64,000 bases of DNA from Podospora bellae-mahoneyi (GCF_035222275.1 NW_026946359.1:4278001-4342000); one strand, 5' to 3'; counted from the first letter of the stretch, positions 45,589 to 57,149 are shown. Numbers and translations: made by a program. Notes: a model not told the origin generated them from the sequence alone.

Positions 45589-48574
45589 AGCGGTCCATAG
45601 CTGTTATGGCGGTGACCCAAGGGCAGGCAAAAAGAAGGGCCTTGGCCTCATTGACACTTTGGAGTCACGACTATGCAAAAATCACGAAACCATGATGATG
45701 CTTTAAAGGCTCCTCTTGTTTCCATCTCTGCAGGCTGTGGACTGCTTGTTGTATTGTTGAAATGTCGATGGTTCGATTGTCCCGAATGCGTTAAAAGTGT
45801 CCGGAGCAAGAGATCCGGACAAATTGCTTGGCAGGCCATGTCGCACTCGGTTTTGATTTCAGAAAGCCACAGCTAGGCTGCCAATTGCGTGCCATAATCT
45901 GACGCATAAAAAATGACGATAAATTATGCTGCACAAGTGCCCGTTGGCTCGCGGAATGGGGTAACCAGAACAAAACATCAAACAACTGCCCTGCATAGTC
46001 AAATATAGTGCACGTTGATACTCCAGCACCTCAAATGCTGTCATGCAATCTGATGGTCTGATAACTATTTTTGAGTTCACAGCTGAAACAACATCTGCCC
46101 CAAGAAACTCCGCTACTGTGTAAGCTCAACTTGATTGGGACACACCGAAGACTACGCATGGGGAACCATGACGGCCACTGAGTATTCAAAAGCTGGTTTT
46201 ATCTAGATGAGTCTGCGTCAGTGGATTACTCGGGGTGGCCACTGGAGTTGCGCCTTAACAGTTATCAGTGGCACAGATCAGATGCTCAACCCCATCTGCC
46301 TATGACGTAACTGAGCGCTATCAAAAACCAAGAAAAGGGGACGATCTAGTTAACAAAAACATGTATACCTCTATTTGAACCTCGAATGTCTTCACTCAGT
46401 ACAAAACTAATTGTTCGCAATAATTTGACCGTTCTGGAAATAACACTATGGACTTCTCGTCTCAGGCCATCTTCGGTCTAGGTATTGTTGTGATTATACA
46501 TTCCAAACCAGAATATATCTTACCGTCTTCCTCGGCCATCGAGTACACTACGTGCCTACCGACACGGGAAGATCCTAGCGAACAGCAGTTCGTCACCACG
46601 CACATGTCAACAGACGCTTTTCTGCTACCGGCCCTGTGGTACGACTTACAAGGTAGGGATGTACACTCCGTGGAGACCGCCTTATTTGTTGATCAACGAG
46701 GACACAAGTGCTATGTACGCTAAACCTTTATAATCCCCGATTTGCTTCACGGGTATGACGAAACAAGTGTTTTGTCTTTTCTCATCTCTTTCCTCAAATG
46801 GGCATACGTGCATACCAAGAGTTCAGGAAGGCAAGGAGACCAAACACCGCACCTACACTAGGTAAGTACATTCCAGTTCGAAATCATAACTATTGTTCAA
46901 GGTAAGCGGTGGCAAACTGGGTGAGGGTACACTAGAGCAGCTTTGCCCCTCTCTCCAATGTCTCGGGACTGAGTGTGGCTCCTACAATGGAAATTCCCTT
47001 GATTCCCATCAAGGGCCTGCATCGAAAATACCCCTGGTTCGCCTCTTCTTCAGCCACACACCCGTGACACCCCAAACAAGGTGGTATTTCCCGGCTTTGT
47101 CAATAATGACTGCCGCTCTCTCCACAGTCCAATCCGGACTCCTCCCTCGCCATCGCTGTTAGCGATCTTATTCCCGATGTTTCTTCCCAACAAGCGCCTC
47201 TCAAGTTTGATGGCGCTCGAGCAACAGCGACTGCACATCTTCGCCTGGACGGCGGCTCAGGACCGGGTCTAGCACTCCCCGCCAACCCGGTGAACCAATC
47301 CCGATGTGACCTGTGAACTTGTTGAGCCTGGGCACCGCCTCCCAGACCCAATCTGTTGATCGGGCACGGTTCTAGATGCAGATAATTATCCCCAGCCCTA
47401 GTCTTGCGTGAGTGCCGAACCCTACCGCGCGTGGGTTTGGCCACCCACAAGCCTTGAATAGCAGATCTGCGGCCCCCTCGCCCATCTGGGTTCGCGAGAG
47501 GGCCACACCGTTGCCTGAATGGGGTTCCAGGAGGAGCTTTTGGTTCCACGGGCTCACCCACGTCTCTGGCCAAGAAAATGGGCACCGCAGTACACCTTGA
47601 GCAAGTTAGCTTTGACAGGTGTTGTTGGGAAGAGATTGAGAACCATAGACACATTTCGCCGCCGTGCTCTCCCAGCATTACGCATTACGCCACCGAACAT
47701 AATCCCCCCGTTATTCTATCGCACGACGAAACAACTGCGCAGATATCACCTGTTCACGGAACTCTGGCGTGTCTGTCTGTCATAACAGCTTCGGGCTACT
47801 ACCGTGTGAAGTTAGTTTAAAAGGTTCATCCGACATCATCCACTAACTGGTCCTGACTTCTGAGCCTTGCTGCCCACACCACTGGACCGGATCGCTGTTT
47901 TGTTCGCGGTGTCTCTCCAGTTGGGAGGATCTCGTTCTGTCTCGCCTCCACGCGCTACTTCCCTGTCTCCTGCTCTTGCAGATGAACGACCCGCCGCATC
48001 GTTAGACCCGGACGAAACATACCGGGCATTTTCCCCGCCAGATTTGTGTGTCCAACCCATTGGAGCAGCCCTACCGAGTGCTATCGTATCGTGGCGAAGA
48101 GTTTACTGGCTGTGCCTACCTAGCTTGGTATCGACCCTATCTTGATATCGTCTGCCCGGTGGACTTGCCTCGGCGTTCGATTTTTCTCATTCTGGCTTTC
48201 TGACCTTGCCATCAAGCTGTCAAAGCTGGGTTTTAAAAGAAATCAAGCTGAAGCTGTGCATCACCCAAGAGCCTACCCAAAAGTATGACACCCCTGTACC
48301 CGAACCTCTCTCGCCCTTGCATTTGACGCTTAACCACGGCGATCTCCCTCCCAAAAGATTGGGATTCTGTCAGGTTCGAGAAGCCCTCTACACCCCCCTC
48401 GCACTCTTCCCACCAGAGACATCATTTGGGTCGTGTGAGTGTTGTTGAGAGACTGCTTTCTTGCCATAATCTGCACCCTACAACACAGAAAAAGCAGGAG
48501 AGCTGAGCAGGTCTCTGGGTGGCGGTATCCCAAATAGACTCTTGAAGCTGGGTTTGATAGCCTTTGGCATCCCA
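45589..48574. other. Gene-poor 3 kb region upstream of the YTH gene
   Basis: The part 45.6-46.9 kb looks AT-richer than its neighbours, with only short frames. From about 47.8 kb the sequence is C/T-rich and probably a long 5' leader of the YTH gene; a likely leader intron lies at 48435-48488 (GTGAGT...CACAG). I found no transposon signature or tRNA. Confidence 0.45.
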
Positions 48575-50776
48575 ATGGGAGATACACCACTCCAGCACGG
48601 CGCTCCAACAGAGTTCCTCGGAAAAGACGCCCCTCCGGGAACGCTTTCGGTCTCATCCTCAAGTCTCGGGCCGGGTCACATCGCTGCTGAGCATCCGTCC
48701 GTGTACCCCTCGACACGCCCTCAGCAGCAACCAGACGCCGGATCGCAACATGCCTTTGCAACTCAACTCGAAATGACGCATCAACAAAGAACCGGGGGCT
48801 TCGATATGAACAGCATGGCCAACGCCCTGCCCCAGCAGGCATACCGACCGGGCCCTTACGGACAAAGCCCACAGAGATATAACGCGCCTGGAATATCATC
48901 CCCCGGAACGGCGCCTCAAATCCCTGTCTCTCAATATGGGGCACCGAACGCTATGGGACCGGCCGCCCCTTCTCCCCAGTATTACATACCACAACCGCAT
49001 ATGGCGGCGCAGTACTACCCGACTCCCCTACCCCCCCAGCAGCCAATGGGTGCTAACATGCCACCTCGGGGAGATGTGAACTACTATGGTAGCCATGTTG
49101 TTGTGAACCAACAACATCACCCAGGCGCACACTACTATTACCCACCGACCGCACACTTTGCTGGGCAGTCGCCGCATGTAGCAACACAGCTCATGCATGG
49201 ACAGTATGCGCAATCGAATCTGCACCACCTCGATGCTGGTGCGCAACACCCGCATCTCAACAATCAAGGGGTTCCCATCCATTCCCCGGCCCATCATGGA
49301 ACGCGTGAGTTGCTTCACTAGTCCCGCACGCAAGTCTCATCTCTAATGCCAAACAATAATAGCCTCGACAGAAAGCCGTCAAAATAATGTTGTTCGCGGT
49401 CCTCCCCGAAAGCCGCGCCAGAGTGGTGAGTGTTCTCAAGTCTTCCCGAGTGCTGGTAGACTCAACAAGAACTGACAAAGTCTCCTGAACAGGCCACGCC
49501 ATATGGATCGGCAACCTACCTCCTCAGACAGAGCTCATGAGCTTGGTTCATCACGTCTGCAAGGAAGCTGATGGACTGGAGTCACTGTTCCTCATCTCGA
49601 AAAGTAACTGCGCGTTCGCGAACTTCAAGGACGAACAGTCATGCATCGCGGCGCAACGAAAACTCCACGACTCCAAATTCATGACTGTCAGACTGGTCAG
49701 CCGGTTGCGAAAAAGCACGGTAGAAGGACCTGCCGGTATCACGGCACCGACAGGGCCGGCTATCTCGTCAACGCCGACGGTAACAGCGGCTCAGGAACAA
49801 GCTGCTACTATTGGAGCCGATTCGGATGAAACAAAAACTCCCGCTTCTTCGACGCCGGCGGCCGCTGCCGATTCGAGTGTAACAAGCCCCAAGGTGGAAA
49901 GCGGTTCTTCTCAGAAGGACAGGTTCTTTGTTCTCAAGAGTCTGACGGTGGAGGACTTGGAGCTGAGTGTCAGAACGAATATATGGGCGACTCAGTCGCA
50001 TAACGAAGAGACCCTCAACAATGCCTTTAAAGTAAGTGTTCTGGCCATGTTCCCAACCTGATTTCGTTATTTCAACGTACAGGACACACCTGGCTAACTG
50101 TGTTTCCAAACAGGACTCGGACAACGTCTATCTCGTGTTCTCTGCAAACAAATCTGGCGAATACTTTGGCTACGCCCGCATGACATCTCCCATCAACGAC
50201 GACCCCGCAGCAGCGATAGAATTTGCACCCAAGGCACAGTCCTCGGCTGATGTTGACCTTCCCAAGGCCATAGCCACCGAAGCCACCGAATTCGCGCCCA
50301 AGGGCCGGATTATCGATGACTCTGCCCGCGGCACCATTTTTTGGGAGGCAGACCGCGGAGACCAGACGCCTGATGGCGGGCAAGATGAGGAATCCGGTGG
50401 GTCGGTCGGTGGGGACGGTGGAAGTGTCCAAGGTGTTGAACAAGAGAATGGGGTTGGTGCTGAGTCTAAAGCATGGGGGAAGCCGTTCCGACTGGAGTGG
50501 CTGTCAACGGCGAGGCTTCCGTTTTATAAGACTAGGGGACTTAGAAATCCCTGGAACTCCAACAGGGAGGTCAAGATTGCCAGAGACGGAACAGAGCTGG
50601 AGCCCTCAGTTGGAAGGAGGCTGATTGGGTTGTTCAACAGGATACAGAGTCCGGCCATGCCTATCATTCCAGGAATGGGGCCAGGGCCAGTGCCTGTGCA
50701 TGTCCCTGTGTCAACGGCCGGAATCCCGCTGGCAGCCGGTGGCTACCCCATGCCGCCGAATGTGTTGATGAGGTGA
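48575..50776 (+). CDS. RRM plus YTH-domain RNA-binding protein (probable m6A reader)
   Basis: There are four exons: 48575-49304, 49363-49425, 49493-50031 and 50114-50776, encoding 664 residues. All introns are GT-AG (58-82 nt), with joins giving KPRQSGHAIWIGNLPPQ and NNAFKDSDNVYLVFS. The N-terminal 260 residues are Gln/Pro/Tyr/His-rich and disordered. An RRM covers about 266-335. A Ser/Thr/Ala linker leads to a YTH domain at about 408-640, with FFVLKSLTVEDLELSV, NIWATQSHNEETLN, SGEYFGYARM and KPFRLEWLST. YTH domains bind N6-methyladenosine in an aromatic cage. The join of RRM and YTH in one chain is known for a fungal branch of the family. The start is uncertain: the frame is open upstream to about 48491, so a 5' exon may add residues. 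Confidence 0.92.
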
Positions 50777-51552
50777 TTAATTGGATATGGGTGCTTTGTG
50801 TGTCGAGTCTCTTGGAAGGATGCTGCTGGATGGCAAAGACTTGTACGATGGTACCTACTACTAGAGCAGCGACATGCTTCCCTCGTCGTGTATTTTGAAT
50901 GGCATCTCTATAGTGTACAATCAGCCTTGTTCTATTCATTGCTTGTCTTACCTTCCAGGACATAGTCTGGCATTAATGAGCTCTGCATCAAGCTTGGGTA
51001 AAGCTTCCCATGTCTTCTGCCTCAGTGCTTTCTCAGCTAGCTAGTTACACACGGACCACTTAGTGCAGTGTGCACCGAAAGCTGTCGAAGCTTCTAACTG
51101 GTTCGGTTGTGGTGTCAAGAGTGGCCCCACCCTTCCCGTCTTGGCAAGAACTGGTGCCGAAACATGGATGCCCTGTCTAGCCGCCGTCAAAGATAACTTG
51201 ACCTTCAACATCGATATCAGATGATTGTGGTAACCTTTGGTGTTGCTGAAGGAAGGCGTAACTAAAACATGGTCGTCTGAGTGTGCTCAACCGGCTAGGT
51301 AGAACGTGAGAATATGGCGTAAACGCCTCTCGCTCAACAACTGATGACTTTGATGGTGTGAATCACCGCCGGCCTGGCCACATCGGTATCAGAAATAGCC
51401 ACCGGGTATCTACGCCAAAGTATGACTTCTTGAAAGAGCAAAAAGCATGCAAAATCTAGGTAATTTCCAGTTCTGATTTGTCCATTTGCTAGGCAGTATG
51501 AAAGTCTAAAGTTGATTCGCATTTTTTTTTTGGATGAGTCGTGGTGGACTTT

Positions 51553-51573
51553 GGAACCTTCTGGAGCCTTCGC
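51553..51573 (+). promoter_or_regulatory. Heat-shock element array upstream of HSP30
   Basis: Four alternating units GAA-cc-TTC-tg-GAG-cc-TTC with correct 2-nt spacing at 51554-51571. This is a near-perfect HSF binding site about 410 bases before the ATG. Confidence 0.8.
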
Positions 51574-51696
51574 AAGTCAGCCCTCCTTCCTTTTGTTTCA
51601 GGCAAGTCGACCTGCGAATGCAGTGTGCGCAGCACATTATGATGCAAACACCTCTTTCCGCAGCGTGTCATGCTTCTGCCCGGAGCATCAGGTCCT

Positions 51697-51759
51697 TTCT
51701 AGAAGCTACAGGTAGCATCACACTCTTTTCTTTTTGCTGTGGGCTTGAAGCTTGTGGAA
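51697..51759 (+). promoter_or_regulatory. Further heat-shock-element-like sites
   Basis: TTCTAGAA palindrome at 51697-51704 and a degenerate GAA-gc-TTG-tg-GAA at 51747-51759. These are weaker than the array at 51553 but well placed before the TATA-like site. Confidence 0.5.
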
Positions 51760-51793
51760 AACGCCATCAGGCTTGACCAAAGCTCCTCTCAAG

Positions 51794-51802
51794 TATATTA
51801 AG
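51794..51802 (+). promoter_or_regulatory. TATA-like box of HSP30
   Basis: TATATTAAG about 180 bases upstream of the HSP30 ATG and just downstream of the heat-shock elements, as expected for an inducible promoter. Confidence 0.55.
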
Positions 51803-51981
51803 CCTTTGAATCTCTTTCAACCTCTCCAACTCTTTTCTCCTCAGATCAACAACAACAAAGCAAAGCAAAGCAACCACAACAAGCTCTCAGCTCTCAAACG
51901 CACTTCAATCTTCCTCGCTCTTCATAACAACTTTCCAATTCTCACAACTCAACAACAACAACCTTCAACCACTCTTTAAAA

Positions 51982-52656
51982 ATGTTCTCCCGCAGCTTCT
52001 ACGGTGCCGACCCCAGCTTCACTCCCCTCTTCCGCCTCCTTGACGACTTTGACAACTACTCGCGCGAAGTCCAAGGTAACGGCAACGACAACCACCAGAA
52101 CGGATCCCGCAACTCTCGCCGCGCCATTCGCACCTTCACCCCCAAGTTCGACATCAGCGAGTCGGCCGATGCCTACGAGCTCCACGGCGAGCTCCCTGGC
52201 ATTGCCCGCGAGGACCTCAGCATCGAGTTTACCGACCCCCAGACCATTGTGATCAAGGGCAAGGTGGAGAGAACCCGCACCGCCGGAACCCCTCCCGCGG
52301 GTCTCCTTGAGAACAACGGCCAAGCCAGCAAGGCCATCACCGAGAGCGGCGAGGACCAGCACCCTTCTCACAAGGTCACCGTCGAGGATGAGAAGCCCGA
52401 GGACGAGAAGGCCACCAGCACCACCACCGTGGCCAAGACCGGCGAGAACAAGGAGGCTGCCACCCACCACAAGAACAAGCAGCCTGAGACCAAGTTCTGG
52501 CTCCAGGAGCGCTCGATCGGCGAGTTTAGCCGCACTTTCAGCTTCCCCAGCCGGGTCGAGCTCGACGGTGTCAAGGCTGGCCTCGACAATGGCATCTTGA
52601 CTGTTGTGGTGCCCAAGGCGAAGAAGCCTCAGGTCCACAAGGTTCCGATCTGCTAG
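51982..52656 (+). CDS. hsp30: HSP30-type small heat-shock protein (alpha-crystallin domain)
   Basis: A single exon encodes 224 residues. It starts MFSRSFYGADPSFTPLFRLL, the usual N-terminal region of filamentous-fungal Hsp30. The alpha-crystallin domain begins at about residue 50 (FTPKFDISESADAYELHGEL), with IVIKGKVERT as a central beta strand. It is split by a charged insert (about 96-170, Glu/Lys/Thr-rich). It resumes with KFWLQERSIGEFSRTFSFP and ends with the A-x-x-x-G-x-L type motif KAGLDNGILTVVVPK. Such inserts are typical of Neurospora-like Hsp30. It acts as an ATP-independent holdase for heat-damaged proteins. The strong codon bias (C-ending codons) fits high expression; this bias also creates a 281-codon antisense frame that is not a gene. 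Confidence 0.95.
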   Translation: MFSRSFYGADPSFTPLFRLLDDFDNYSREVQGNGNDNHQNGSRNSRRAIRTFTPKFDISESADAYELHGELPGIAREDLSIEFTDPQTIVIKGKVERTRTAGTPPAGLLENNGQASKAITESGEDQHPSHKVTVEDEKPEDEKATSTTTVAKTGENKEAATHHKNKQPETKFWLQERSIGEFSRTFSFPSRVELDGVKAGLDNGILTVVVPKAKKPQVHKVPIC

Positions 52657-53298
52657 ATTCAGTTCTGAGGACTTGCCAAGTGAGAGGCATGGAAGATATG
52701 AGTTGCTCGGAGTGATGGAGATGCATGGTGTTATGGAATTGGTACTTATGAGCATTGCTAGGCGTCTTTTGGAAGGTATCGAGTTAAGCACGCACAAGAT
52801 ACGGAGGATTTTACTCGGCACAGTATCGGGTTAGTTAATGGGATTGTGGAGGAGGATGATTGATCATGCATGAGATTTGGTGCCTGACAGTACATGGTAG
52901 TCTCACGGCTTTGGTAGTGAATGAATATAAGTTTTCGTTATAATCTTTTCCCTCGATTGATGTGACTTGGATTGTGATCTGACATGCATGTCTCTCCATG
53001 AATTGTTACCGAGAAGAATTGTGCAGCGGTTGAGGTGCAAAGAGCCTGTTCCGGTTCCTATTCATGATTGGCTATCGTGTACACGAAGCGACAGCTTCTC
53101 ATGAATGGAGGGCAATGCCATCAATTGCGCATTCGCTGACGACATCGGATATGATGTCCTTGGAAGCGTACCAGCTAATAGTGTAACCTCTGTATCTCCA
53201 ACTGTAAGTAAACAACGTACGTACAATCAGACTGATCACCTTTTCCCCACGAGACAACAAAAATACAGCATTTTTGCAAAAAGATCTCCCAAGATACC
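52657..53298. other. 3' flank of HSP30 and promoter of the methyltransferase
   Basis: No supported coding frame. It is AT-richer near 52.9 kb. Confidence 0.5.
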
Positions 53299-54337
53299 AT
53301 GTCCACCACTGCTATCTCGTTCCGGCTCCCCAAAGCTGCGAGCCAAGGCTTCCAGAACGCTTCTGCTTACGACACCCACCGGCCCTCATACCCTCAAGAA
53401 GCCGTCACTTCGTTACTTTCCGCGCTAGGACTGCTGGGCAAGCAAAATACCAAAATCCTCGAGATTGCCGCTGGCACGGGGAAGTTCACCGAGCTGCTTG
53501 CCAACCGAGAGGAGGGATTCAACGTGATAGCCGTTGAGCCCCACGGGGACATGAGGGGTCAACTCGCTGGGAAGGGGCTAAAGGGTGTCGATGTGAGGGA
53601 TGGTCATGCGGGAAGGTTGGCGGTGGAGGATGAGGAGTGGGCGGATGGGTATATTGCTGCGCAGAGCTTTCATTGGTGAGCCTCTCTTTTGTCGCGTCTT
53701 AGAAGTGAGAGAGAGATATTGTTCGGGAACACTGATCAACGCGACGAGGGGACAATAGGTTCGCAAATGAGGAGACGTTGAAGGAAGCTCATCGAGTCTT
53801 AAAAAAGGGTCGAGGGTTAGGTGCGATTTGGAATATTGAAGATTGTGAGTTGATGATGTGTGCTCGATGGCTCGGTTCAGTGAGCTGACAGTCACGGTAA
53901 CAAAGACAACAAACCCCGTGAGTGGAAGGCAACGACTACGTGGGAGGAGAAACTGAACTCATGGTATGACTTTTCCAGACAGGAAGGAGAAATAGTAGAG
54001 CTGATCAATATTAAACAGGATTTATTCTATATCATCCGACGGCCAGCCTCGTTTCCGCGATGGCCAATGGAGAGGTGCCTTGGAGAACCAACAACTATTC
54101 GCGCTTCCACTTAGTGAGGAAACCGTGAAATGGACGGTGTGGCTGTCGGAGGGTGCGCTTTGGTCTCGTATCAACACTCTCAGCCAGGTGGCGATACTGG
54201 AAGGGTCAGAGAGAGAGGCGGCTGTCAGGGTGTTCAAGGAGGCGCTTCAATCACCAGATGTTGAGAGGAACGAGAAGGGAGAGATTGCTCTTCATGGCGT
54301 TACCTACTTTGTGTGGACCAAGAAGCTCGACTCTTGA
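53299..54337 (+). CDS. Class I SAM-dependent methyltransferase
   Basis: There are four exons: 53299-53675, 53759-53844, 53906-53963 and 54019-54337, encoding 279 residues. Introns are 55-83 nt, GT-AG, with phase joins giving AQSFHWFANEETL, IWNIEDYNKPREW and LNSWIYSISSDG. Motif I is ILEIAAGTGKFTELL (about 52-66), followed by an acidic strand end VIAVEPHGDM. The post-motif region ADGYIAAQSFHWF resembles the ubiE/COQ5-like and crotonobetainyl-type small-molecule methyltransferases of fungi. There is no targeting signal; it is probably cytosolic. The substrate is unknown. The family assignment is sure, the specific function is not. Confidence 0.88.
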
Positions 54338-54431
54338 GATTTCTTCCAAACCACCAGTCCCAAATTCCTCAACAGGATATCAGACCCTAGTCCCATGCCG
54401 CCGGATGCAGTGAATAACAGATTAAAACTTC

Positions 54432-54804
54432 TTAATCGGCAGCGATATACATGACTGGAAACATGTTAGAATCATAGTCAAAACTCATGTGTGTATTCGG
54501 TGAGGTGGTCGCAACATACCATTATTGCCTCTGACAAAGGCGTCGCCGTAGCTTCTTCGCTTGGCGCCATTAACATACTCCTCGGTCTTTTCCAGGGCAA
54601 TGTTCATGTATCCATCCACAGACTGCAGCTCCCCTATTTTCATTTTACCTGTCAGTGGGATTGTCCTCTCTCAAAAGTTGGGCGGGACTCACCCTTGTAA
54701 ACAACACCTGAGTTAAGCTTGACTGTGACAGGATGTCCAATGATTTCGCTGAGCCAGCCTGATGGGTCTTTGCCCTCTCCCTGAGTTATAGCGCCGTTCT
54801 CCAT
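54432..54804 (-). CDS. LSM6: U6 snRNA-associated Sm-like protein LSm6
   Basis: There are three exons (complement): 54804-54693, 54633-54520 and 54454-54432, encoding 82 residues. The introns are 59 and 65 nt, GTGAGT...AATAG and GTATGT...TTCCAG. The product reads MENGAITQGEGKDPSGWLSE, then Sm1 with HPVTVKLNSGVVYKG and QSVDGYMNIALE, and Sm2 with YGDAFVRGNN-VMYIAAD. LSm6 is part of the Lsm2-8 ring on U6 snRNA and the Lsm1-7 ring in mRNA decapping. The last exon has only 23 bases including the stop. Exons are too short to stand out as long frames, yet each splice join restores the family sequence. The gene is convergent with the methyltransferase, about 95 bases apart, and divergent from the gene at 55582. 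Confidence 0.93.
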
Positions 54805-55581
54805 GATTAACTGAGTGACCGGTTGATAGTATCGGGCTGTTTATTCACAGAATCGATGTCGTAATTGAGCGTGGCTCTATTCTGGATGAGTGGGTTGAGT
54901 GAATGAATGAGTTGAGTGTGATGTGTTGTTGCAAGGGGTGAGTGGTGATTGCAATCTGGGCCCACTTTCTTCTCTTTCAACGCATACGCACGGGCCACGT
55001 GGAAGCTCCGGCGGCCCCCTGAAGGCAGGTGCAACTCCAGTTTCACCAACCAACATGGATGGATGAGATGTCTGCCTCAATATGATCCAACTCTGCAGTT
55101 CCCCGAAGAGACATGTATATACATACATTTCTATCCAATTCCCAGTGAATCTGATACATTTGTATCTGCTGCAATTCTGAGAATCCTCCTTCTTGTCTTT
55201 TTCGTATGATTTTCTCCAAGTGACTCACTCACCCATCTCATCTGGACCAGCCTTATTCACTACCTATCAACAACCTGCCCGGTCTGACAACCACCACTGA
55301 CCAAGATTCCATAAGTGAATAGAGAGCGGTTCCTATTTTGACTGGCATAAGTATCAGGAACTTGATTTCTGACTTTCTTTTCAACCATCACCTTCTTTGC
55401 TCTACAGTAGGCCTCATCGTTCCCCCAGTCAAGCTATTCAAGTCAGTCACTCATATCGGCCAAGCACCAGAGCCTGACAGTACTTCCAGTCTGCTCGTTT
55501 AATTTTATCAAGACTCTCATTTAACTCTACTGGTCTTTAATATATACCTTCCATCTATTAGCCGGAGCTCTTCTATCCATC
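54805..55581. promoter_or_regulatory. Divergent promoter region LSM6 / nucleotidyltransferase-like gene
   Basis: Between two divergent start codons. It contains pyrimidine-rich leader-like sequence near 55.4-55.58 kb. No coding frame is supported. Confidence 0.5.
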
Positions 55582-56902
55582 ATGGGCGGCTCAGCCTTCT
55601 CAGACCTGGAGAATCCTCCATACACTCCTCGCATGCCCACAGATATCTACGAGCAGGTAAAGGCATCTTGTCATACCTCTCTCGAAAAGATTTTCCTCCA
55701 CGTGGCCACCCCCGTCGAGGGCCCTGCCAAAGCCGACCACGGCGACATCGACATCCTCGTCGCAAACGAGCGGCGTCTCACACTTCAGGATTCCGATGAA
55801 GACACGACTCCCTCGCCCTTGCCCACACTACACACCAAGATCCGAGAAGCACTAGGCGCAGAATTCCACAAAGCCGTCCACAACACCACAAACCTAGTCG
55901 TCCCTTGGCCCGGCTCCAACGGACAAAAACACATCCAAGTTGACGTCCGTATCTGCAAGAACGAAGAGGAGCTAAACTGGGTGAGCCCCCCCCCTTCTTT
56001 CCCCCAGAACACAACCCAAACTAACATCCCCTCAACAGTACCTCTTCAAGCACGGCCACGGCGACCTCTGGAACCTCCTCGGCTCCACCATCCGCCCCTT
56101 CGGCCTGACAGTAGACGAATCCTCCCTCTGGATCCGCATCCCAGAAATCGAAAAATTCGACCGCAAAAAGGCCAAAATCCTCCTCACAAAATCCCCAACC
56201 GCAATCCTCACCTTCCTCGGCATCAGTCTCGAGCCGTTCAAGTCCGGCAAGCCTTTCCCAACGGTGGAGGCCCTCTACGAGTACGTAACCACCTGCCGCT
56301 ACTTTTTGGTCCGCCCCGCCTCGGAAGAAAATGACGGCGATGGCGCTGGCCTTGTGGGGGGCGAGGAAGGCGTCAAAAAGCTCAAGAGCAATGACCGGCA
56401 GAGGATGAGGCAGCGGGCTGTGTACAGGAGGTGGATAGAGGAGTATATCCCCAGTCTTTGGGAACAGGGCCTGCACGTCAGGTCGGATGTCTCTGTCAAG
56501 AAGATGCGCGCCTCGGTGCAGGAGGATGCTTTTGCCGCGTTTGACGTGGAGGTGGAGTGGAACGCACGGCTGAAGGAGTGGCGGTTGCAGAAGAATGTGG
56601 AGGCGACGAGGAAGTTGATCAAGGAGGTCATACCTGCCGACGTTACGGATGTGAATTATAGGGGTTGCTTGCTGTCTGGGTTAAAGAAGATCATTATGGA
56701 GGATGGCGATTCAGCCGGGTTCGAGTTCGTTTCCCGCCCAGACTTCAAAAATGAGGATGGGCTTTATGACGAGGAGGTTATCCGGCGTTTTGTGGAGGAA
56801 AAGATTGACGAGATAGGCAAGGTGGCGTTGGAAGTGCAGCTGGAGAGGTCAAGGGCAGCGATGCAAAAAAAGAGGGAGAAGATGGCAAGCGCCGCAGAAT
56901 AG
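55582..56902 (+). CDS. Nucleotidyltransferase-fold protein of unknown role
   Basis: There are two exons, 55582-55980 and 56039-56902, encoding 420 residues. The 58-nt intron is GTGAGC...TCAACAG and joins EEELNW to YLFKHGHGD. GGSAFSD at the start and GDIDILV at about 54-60 give the Gly-Ser/DxD pattern of Pol-beta-type nucleotidyltransferases. IQVDVRIC (about 119-126) could supply the third acidic strand. LRNLLGST-like and PFGLTVDESSLWIRIP segments follow, as in fungal relatives. The C-terminal half is helical and charged, with Arg/Lys-rich coiled coils. It lacks the tRNA CCA-adding and poly(A) polymerase signatures I know. The catalytic residues look intact. The substrate is unknown. It is divergent from LSM6. 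Confidence 0.75.
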
Positions 56903-57149
56903 GCGTTTCAAAGGGGAGGAATGATGACAGGAGGAACGAGATACCGTATTGTCACTATATTTAGCAAATCATAGCTTCGCTCAAAGAGCATTGTAATTTC
57001 ACACTCATATTACCCGCCGATTTTTGCAACCCCCTCAGATCATGTCAGTCTGTCCAGTAGATACAATTTAGTAACTGCTTTGCATACGTTCCACATCACG
57101 AATTCCAGCAAATGTTCCCAGCAAATCCACGCAGCTAAATTAGACAATA

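Larger units (their letters stand above)
50777..51981. promoter_or_regulatory. 3' flank of the YTH gene and HSP30 promoter
   Basis: The right part is a heat-shock promoter (elements listed separately). The 5' leader (about 51,830-51,981) is rich in CAA/AAC and short CAAAG repeats, as in efficiently translated fungal stress mRNAs. No other gene is seen. Confidence 0.6.

Noticed and set aside
45760-45800. GGTTCGATTG resembling a tRNA B box
   Set aside because: No A box or acceptor-stem pairing is found upstream at the right distance.
46448-46723. 91-codon frame in the gene-poor region
   Set aside because: No domain, no splice partners and an unusual composition. Kept as noncoding.
51976-52821. 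281-codon frame antisense to HSP30
   Set aside because: It mirrors the strong C-ending codon bias of HSP30, has a Leu/Val/Gly-rich composition and no domain.
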